NCBI GenBank assembly: GCA_030522375.1
Contig: CP130488.1
Location: forward strand, 992,001 to 1,056,000
Reading direction: 5' to 3'
Length of the DNA stretch: 64,000 nucleotides
Source of the DNA: Methanosuratincola petrocarbonis
Lineage (GTDB): Archaea > Thermoproteota > Methanomethylicia > Methanomethylicales > Methanomethylicaceae
Part shown: piece by piece, positions 59,815 through 64,000 of the stretch
Layout: the number at the start of each line of letters is the position of its first letter
Numbering within the stretch: position 1 is the first letter of the stretch
Program-made: the position numbers and the translations under genes
Notes under the pieces: model-generated
Seen by the model: the letters and a program-made list of their open reading frames with translations, nothing else
The model's database searches: none
Told to the model about the DNA's origin: nothing

Positions 59815-59835
59815 GTCCCCGCGAAGTGCGGGCGC
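59815..59835. other. GC-rich hairpin in the purA leader region
   Basis: In the 204-bp gap 59731-59934 the sequence CCCGC-GAAGT-GCGGG can fold into a short stem-loop, followed by a CAGGCAGGCAAGCAGGCAG run. It lies about 60 bp before the purA TATA box, so it is upstream of transcription. I see no tRNA or known RNA family in this gap. Confidence 0.3.
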
Positions 59836-59885
59836 TCAGGCAGGCAAGCAGGCAGACGCACAAACAATGTATCCACTCGCCGGGG

Positions 59886-59904
59886 GCATATAATCTTTTT
59901 ATAC
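59886..59904 (+). promoter_or_regulatory. TATA box of purA
   Basis: GCATATAATC followed by TTTTTATACG lies 31-49 bp before the ATG at 59935. Transcription should begin near 59915. Confidence 0.5.
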
Positions 59905-59934
59905 GGACCCGCGCTGTATTCGACTGGTGGTCAA

Positions 59935-60964
59935 ATGACAGTGACTGTAATCGTTGGCGGCTTCTACGGAGACGAGGGGAAAGGGTCACCGCTGCGGGGA
60001 TCCCCCCAGAGGTAAGATAGCCGCCTATATGGGCTTCAAGGACAACTACGCCTTGGCAGTAAGGACTGGTTCGATAAACGCAGGGCACACGATCGTCGAG
60101 GGCGGGAAGGAGGTCAAGCTCAGGATAATCCCATGCGCCTACGTCAACAGGAGGACCAGGCTGCTCATAGCAGCCGGGGCGCTGTACAGCATCGAGACCC
60201 TGAAGAGGGAGATCGCCATCACCGAAGCTGAGGGGAGGCTCGGGGTGGACCGGAACAGCGGCGTGATACTCCCCGAGCACATCGAGAGGGAGCGCAAGGA
60301 CGAATTCCTGATGAAGAAGGTGGGCTCGACCGGGTCCGGCGTCGGGGCAGCGATGGTCGACAGGGTGCTCCGGACGATGAGGCTCGCCCGCGAATTCGAC
60401 GAGCTCAAGCCGTACCTCACCGACGTGGAGAGGGAGGTCCACGACTGCGCCAAGTCAGGCGGCAGGATCCTCCTGGAGGGGACGCAGGGGCTCTACCTCT
60501 CGCTGTTCCACGGCGACCCGCCGTACGTCACCAGCAGGGACGTCTCGGCTTCGGCGGTCTGCAGCGAGGTCGGCGTGGGTCCGAAGGACGTCGACGATGT
60601 CGTCGTGGTCTTCAAGTCCTACGTGACCAGGGTGGGGGGCGGGCCGCTCGAGGGCGAGCTCCCTGAGGACGAAGCCGCGAGGAGGGGCTGGCTGGAGGTC
60701 GCCACGGTGACCGGCAGGAAGAGGAGGGCGGCTCCGTTCAACTATGCGCTCGCGGAGAGGTCGCTGAGGATAAACGGGGGGACGCAGATAGCGCTCACTA
60801 AGCTGGACGCGATATTCCCCGAGTGCAGGGGGGCAAGAAGCTACGAGAGGCTGCCGGACAGGGCGAAGGCTTTCGTCAAGGAGATTGAGCAGAACCTGGG
60901 CGTCCCGGTTGCGATCATAGGGACCGGGCCTGGGACAGAGGACATAGTCGACAGGCGCGGGTGA
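59935..60964 (+). CDS. purA: Adenylosuccinate synthetase, interrupted by a 28-nt insert in the P-loop
   Basis: The gene encodes the first committed step from IMP to AMP (IMP + aspartate + GTP). Codons 1-17 read MTVTVIVGGFYGDEGKG, the family start with the GTP-binding GDEGKG. The frame then runs into nine unrelated codons and a TAA at 60013. From 60014 the normal sequence resumes one base shifted: KIAAYMGFKDNYALAVRTGS, then NAGHTIVEGGKE, and later GTQGLYLSLFHGDPPYVTSR and TRVGGGPLEGELPEDE. Removing 28 nt gives a 333-residue protein, normal for archaea, with GDEGKGKIAAY restored. The insert may be an intron, a translationally bypassed hairpin, or an error; without removal the gene is broken. 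Confidence 0.85.
59983..60013 (+). other. 28-nt hairpin insert in purA
   Basis: The exact ends cannot be fixed; excision of any of 59983-60010 through 59986-60013 gives the same protein. The insert folds almost entirely on itself: CC 59989-59990 with GG 60011-60012, CTG 59992-59994 with CAG 60007-60009, GGGG 59996-59999 with CCCC 60003-60006, a three-base loop and one bulged C. Both edges are glycine codons (GGG 59983, GGT 60011). A C6 run at 60002-60007 lies inside. Confidence 0.8.
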
Positions 60965-60995
60965 GACGCGCCTAAGCGCACCCATAATAATCTTC

Positions 60996-61003
60996 CCTTT
61001 TTT
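60996..61003 (+). terminator. T-rich terminator after purA
   Basis: CCTTTTTT follows the stop by about 30 bases. It separates purA from the convergent small gene that ends at 61033. Confidence 0.45.
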
Positions 61004-61032
61004 GTGATCTGCCCTTTCTCCGGTTCAACGAA

Positions 61033-61554
61033 TCACCTATCCCGATTCTGCCGCCGGACCCGGGCATACTGCTTCAGCTCGCCCCTGATCTTCGATATCA
61101 GCTGGGCTGCCTTCGAGTCTGCGGCAGCTAGCTTAGCGCCTGCCCCCTCGGGCGACCCGGACTCGAGAGCCGAGAGTGCGCCCTCGAGGTCGGATTTCAC
61201 CCCCGCCGCGAGCCTCGCTTTCTGCGCGGATCTCGATGAAGGCGCAGCCGGAGGTGCCATCTCGATCTCGATCGAGAGCCCCTTCTGGATGAGCAGTAGG
61301 GCGTACTGGATCTCGAGCCTGCACCTGAGCGCGGACGCGTATTCCCGCTGGGTGCTGCCCTCCGTGGCTGCAGCAACCCCTCCGCTCGGACCGGCAGGCA
61401 ACAATGAGGCGGCAGTCTTCCCAGGTCTTTGGACCCCGTCTCCGGGATTGCCACTTTCACCGGGCGACGACACAAGCGACTGGGCGTGCGCGAGGGCTGC
61501 TGAGACCGAGGAGAGAGCCTTTTTCACTATCTCCTCCTTTTCGGTTTGGTTCAT
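61033..61554 (-). CDS. Hypothetical Ala-rich helical protein
   Basis: I do not recognise this 173-residue protein. It is helical and alanine-rich, with an N-terminal helix (NQTEKEEIVKKALSSVSAAL), a Gly/Pro-rich break near 35-60, a helix with EYASALRCRLEIQYALLLIQKG near 70-90 (split), and a C-terminal coiled coil (AAADSKAAQLISKIRGELKQY). ATG 61554 is 19 bp after the glmS stop on the same strand. The composition could be over-interpreted; a real but poorly conserved gene is likely. Confidence 0.5.
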   Translation of the reverse strand: MNQTEKEEIVKKALSSVSAALAHAQSLVSSPGESGNPGDGVQRPGKTAASLLPAGPSGGVAAATEGSTQREYASALRCRLEIQYALLLIQKGLSIEIEMAPPAAPSSRSAQKARLAAGVKSDLEGALSALESGSPEGAGAKLAAADSKAAQLISKIRGELKQYARVRRQNRDR

Positions 61555-61573
61555 GGCAGCACACCACTCTGCA

Positions 61574-63376
61574 CTAAAGGACGGTGACTGACTTTGCCAG
61601 GTTGCGCGGCCTGTCCGGGTCCAGCCCCCTGTACGTCGCCACGTAGTATGCAAACGCCTGGAGGGGCACCGTGCAGAGGACAGGGTACAGGTACTCAGGC
61701 GACTCCGGCACCTCGAAGTGCTCGTCAGAGACCTCGATCAGCTCGGCATCCCCCTCGGTGAGGACGGAGAAGATCTCTGCCCCCCTTGCCTTCATCTCCA
61801 TCACGTTTCCGATGACCCTCTGCCTCGTCGAGTCCTTCGGAGCGACGAAGACGCAGAGGAAGCCCGGCTCGATGAGCGATATCGGCCCGTGCTTCGACTC
61901 CCCGGCAGGGTAGCCCTCGGCGTGTACATAGCTTATCTCCTTGAGCTTCAGCGCCCCCTCCAGGGCTATGGCGACGTTTATCCCCCTCCCCAGGAAGAAG
62001 GCGTCCTTCCTGTCCGAGTACTTGAGTGCGATCTCGCGGATGCGCTCGAGTCCCTCGAGCAGGGAACCTATCTTCTCCGGGAGCGTGCCCATCTCCGAGG
62101 TCAGCCTCTCGTAAGCCGCCCTTGAGATGGAACCGGACTCTAGGGCCGCCCTGAAAGAGAGCATCTCTAGCGCTACGAGCTGCGTCACGAAGGTCTTCGA
62201 TGCGGCGACGCCTATCTCGGGCCCGCCCTGCGTGCAGATGTAGGCGTCCGAGACCGAGGTTATAGACGAGGAGAGCGTGTTCGTTATGCCGAGCACACGG
62301 GCGCCTAGCCTTTTGGCATGCCTGATCGCCCCGAGCGTGTCTGCAGTCTCCCCGGACTGGGATACCCCCACCACCACGGTCCCCCCGAGGGGCTGCCCTT
62401 TCAGGTACTCCTCGAACTCGGACGAGATGACGGCCCTCGCGTCGAAGCCGAGCGAGTTCAGCAGGTAGGAGGCGCACAGGCACGCGTGGTAAGACGTCCC
62501 GGATCCGGTGAGGAGTACCCGCCTTCCGAGGAGGAGCGAGGCGGCGCGCCCCATGTATTCCGGCGAGATCCTGAGCGTGTTGGAGACTGCGAGCGGCTGT
62601 TCGTGTATCTCCTTGAGCATGAAGTGCGCGTACCCGCCCCGGTCCACCGCACCTGGCTCCAACCTCACGTCCGCGGCGCAGGGCTCCACCCTCTCGCCGC
62701 TCACGCTCTCCAGTACGAATCCGCCCCTGGTCAGCGTTGCCAGGCTCTCTTCAGGCATCGGGAAGAACCGGGAGGCGTGCTTCACCAGCGCAGGTATGTC
62801 CGAGGCGCAGTATGCACCGCCGGGACCGGTGCCGAGTATGAGCGGGCTCTCCCTCCTGAAGCAGACGATCCTGTCCGGCTCGGCGGAGGTGATCGCCGCG
62901 ACTGCCATCGACCCCCTTATCTGCCTGGAGGCGTTTGCCAGCGCGTCCTTGAGCCCCATCCCGGACCTGACACCCTCCTCGACGAGGTGCGCGATCACCT
63001 CGGAGTCGGTGTTGGAGGAGAAGACGTGGCCCCTCTCCTGGAGGCTGGCGCGGAGCTCGAGGAAGTTCTCCAGGACCCCGTTGTGGACAACGGCTACCGA
63101 CCCGGTGCAGTCGAGGTGCGGGTGGGCGTTCTCCTTGCAGGGGGCCCCGTGGGTCGCCCACCTGGTGTGGCCTATCCCGATCTCCGAGTCCAGCGAGTCC
63201 AGGTCTATGCTCCGGATGAAATCCTCGATGTTTCCCTTGTCCTTCATCACGAGCAACTTTCCGCCTGAGATGAAGGCAAACCCCACCGAGTCGTACCCCC
63301 TGTACTCGAGCCGCCTCAGTCCGTCGACGAGGACTGGGACGGCCGATTCGCAGATGCACCCGAATATTCCGCACAA
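61574..63376 (-). CDS. glmS: Glutamine--fructose-6-phosphate aminotransferase (isomerizing)
   Basis: This 600-residue enzyme makes glucosamine-6-phosphate, the entry to UDP-GlcNAc and surface glycans. The N-terminal glutaminase begins with the nucleophile (MCGIFGCI, Cys2), with GIGHTRWATHG near 70 and NGVLENFLELR near 100. Two SIS domains follow (LLTGSGTSYHACLCASYL near 290, VGVSQSGETADTLGAI near 340, QLVALEMLSF near 395), and the C-terminal PRNLAKSVTV end is diagnostic. It can use fructose-6-phosphate supplied through PGI. The long plus-strand frames opposite it are shadows. Confidence 0.95.
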   Translation of the reverse strand: MCGIFGCICESAVPVLVDGLRRLEYRGYDSVGFAFISGGKLLVMKDKGNIEDFIRSIDLDSLDSEIGIGHTRWATHGAPCKENAHPHLDCTGSVAVVHNGVLENFLELRASLQERGHVFSSNTDSEVIAHLVEEGVRSGMGLKDALANASRQIRGSMAVAAITSAEPDRIVCFRRESPLILGTGPGGAYCASDIPALVKHASRFFPMPEESLATLTRGGFVLESVSGERVEPCAADVRLEPGAVDRGGYAHFMLKEIHEQPLAVSNTLRISPEYMGRAASLLLGRRVLLTGSGTSYHACLCASYLLNSLGFDARAVISSEFEEYLKGQPLGGTVVVGVSQSGETADTLGAIRHAKRLGARVLGITNTLSSSITSVSDAYICTQGGPEIGVAASKTFVTQLVALEMLSFRAALESGSISRAAYERLTSEMGTLPEKIGSLLEGLERIREIALKYSDRKDAFFLGRGINVAIALEGALKLKEISYVHAEGYPAGESKHGPISLIEPGFLCVFVAPKDSTRQRVIGNVMEMKARGAEIFSVLTEGDAELIEVSDEHFEVPESPEYLYPVLCTVPLQAFAYYVATYRGLDPDRPRNLAKSVTVL

Positions 63377-63486
63377 GGCACCACACCACGCAGGACCGGA
63401 CAGGTCGGTTTATGACCGGCAGACCGTTTAGATCAAGATTATCAGATCCTGGGATAAAAAGGGTTGCGCGGGGCTCCCGCAGGAGG

Positions 63487-64000
63487 TCACTTGACCCGCT
63501 TCCTTATCTCCTCGTCCAGCAGGGAGAATAAGAGCTTCCCGTCGACCTTCCCCCGGTACTCCTTCATCAGGTCCCCCATCAGCCTGCTCTTGGCGCGCTC
63601 CCCCTCCCGCTGCACAAGCTCTAGGTTCCTCTCAACGACCGCGGCGACCGCGGACCGGACCTCATCTGGGCTGAACTCGCCGACCGAGAGGGCCCTGAGC
63701 GCGTCCCCGACGCTCCTCCCCCTGTTCGCGGAGAGCCACCTGAAGATCTCCGGGACGGCCTCCTTCGGTATCTTCCCCGAGCTCGCGCCGAGGAGGACCT
63801 GCTTTATGTCTTGCGGACCGAAGGACTCGACGTCGACGCCCTCCCGCCTGAGCATCTTGAATGTGTACTCGAACGTCGCGGCGACGAATGAAGGGTCTGC
63901 CCCGCCCTCCCTGACCAGCGACTCGAACTCCGCGGCGTAGGGCGAGTCGACTATGAGCAGGGCGAGGTCCCTGCTCAGCCCGTACTCCCTCCGGTACCTG
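63487..64000 (-). CDS. gatE: Glu-tRNA(Gln) amidotransferase subunit E, C-terminal part
   Basis: This is the 3' end of a gene cut by the right edge; 170 residues are visible. It is the GatB/YqeY tail domain (ISSxKxP pattern as LGASSGKIPKEAVPEIFRWL, then VDGKLLFSLLDEEIRKR at the end), with the preceding YRREYGLSRDLALLIVD region typical of GatE. GatDE is the archaea-only Glu-tRNA(Gln) transamidosome. The open frame continues past base 64000, so the internal ATG at 63855 is not the start. A second tail-domain gene, gatB, is at the other end of the window. GatB could look alike here; the upstream LAxxL sequence favours GatE. Confidence 0.8.
   Translation of the reverse strand, partial: RYRREYGLSRDLALLIVDSPYAAEFESLVREGGADPSFVAATFEYTFKMLRREGVDVESFGPQDIKQVLLGASSGKIPKEAVPEIFRWLSANRGRSVGDALRALSVGEFSPDEVRSAVAAVVERNLELVQREGERAKSRLMGDLMKEYRGKVDGKLLFSLLDEEIRKRVK

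Noticed and set aside
59996..60006. Terminal inverted repeat of a mobile element in purA
   Set aside because: The GGGG/CCCC arms are part of one hairpin; no transposase, target duplication or second copy is seen in the window.
59974..60030. Canonical bulge-helix-bulge motif for archaeal splicing at the purA insert
   Set aside because: I tested the four possible cut positions. None gives two three-base bulges around a four-pair helix between insert and exon 2, so I call the insert unexplained rather than a proven intron. A relaxed motif remains possible.
62318..63268. 316-codon plus-strand frame
   Set aside because: Entirely antisense to glmS, with no family features.

Overview
The window is a gene-dense stretch of an archaeal chromosome. 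The archaeal calls rest on the type II GAPDH, cupin-type glucose-6-phosphate isomerase, archaeal methionine adenosyltransferase, LSm and TRAM proteins, a DUF460 protein, an NFACT/Rqc2 homolog, minimal SufBC, CofE, diphthamide ligase and GatE. TATA-like boxes lie about 25-30 bp before many starts. Many genes begin with TTG or GTG behind a strong Shine-Dalgarno site, next to apparently leaderless genes. Gene content fits an uncultured anaerobic lineage, perhaps in the TACK group (Methanomethylicia- or Bathyarchaeia-like), but the sequence alone does not fix this. I see no CRISPR array, transposase, rRNA or tRNA. No intergenic gap exceeds about 210 bp.

Layout. 1-8.5 kb: end of gatB, a large secreted papain-like protease, indolepyruvate:ferredoxin oxidoreductase (iorBA) and, divergently, the beta subunit of an ADP-forming acyl-CoA synthetase, then a PfkB sugar kinase. 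8.7-12.3 kb: a probable S-layer or stalk glycoprotein and two related small regulators. 12.4-15.3 kb: a cobalamin/iron-type ABC importer. 15.4-20.4 kb: central sugar metabolism (sugar-phosphate mutase, UspA, GAPDH, PGK, cupin PGI). 20.5-26.5 kb: TRAM protein, DNA ligase, HAD phosphatase, coiled-coil protein, flavin reductase, transglutaminase-like surface protein, RAM-domain protein. 26.6-33.5 kb: a run on the minus strand of glycosyltransferase, AMMECR1, Mut7-C, three CBS proteins and NFACT, with a divergent EMC6-like membrane protein. 33.4-40.4 kb: two-subunit fumarase, a fused tungsten aldehyde oxidoreductase/hexulose-phosphate synthase with a MoaD-type sulfur carrier, an MFS carrier and a methyltransferase. 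40.4-51.1 kb: LSm, MAT, DUF460, ArsR-type regulator, CTP synthase, Dph6, DUF1614, an unknown Cys-tailed protein and SufCB. 51.2-57.2 kb: biotin ligase, CoA-transferase and a complete three-part biotin-dependent acyl-CoA carboxylase. 57.4-64 kb: HypB, a zinc-ribbon protein, Lrp regulator, CofE, an interrupted purA, GlmS and the end of GatE.

Physiology. IOR plus the acyl-CoA synthetase subunit point to fermentation of aromatic amino acids through ferredoxin with ATP gain. PGI, GAPDH, PGK and the mutase supply hexose phosphates. The hexulose-6-phosphate synthase domain can make pentose phosphate from hexulose phosphate, and the fused aldehyde oxidoreductase could oxidise the formaldehyde that this releases. 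HypB and CofE imply a nickel enzyme and coenzyme F420.

Two observations stand out. The first is the aldehyde ferredoxin oxidoreductase-HPS fusion (35515-37998), in which the key residues of both halves are present. The second is purA, whose P-loop is interrupted by a 28-nt hairpin-forming insert; its exact removal restores a normal 333-residue enzyme.
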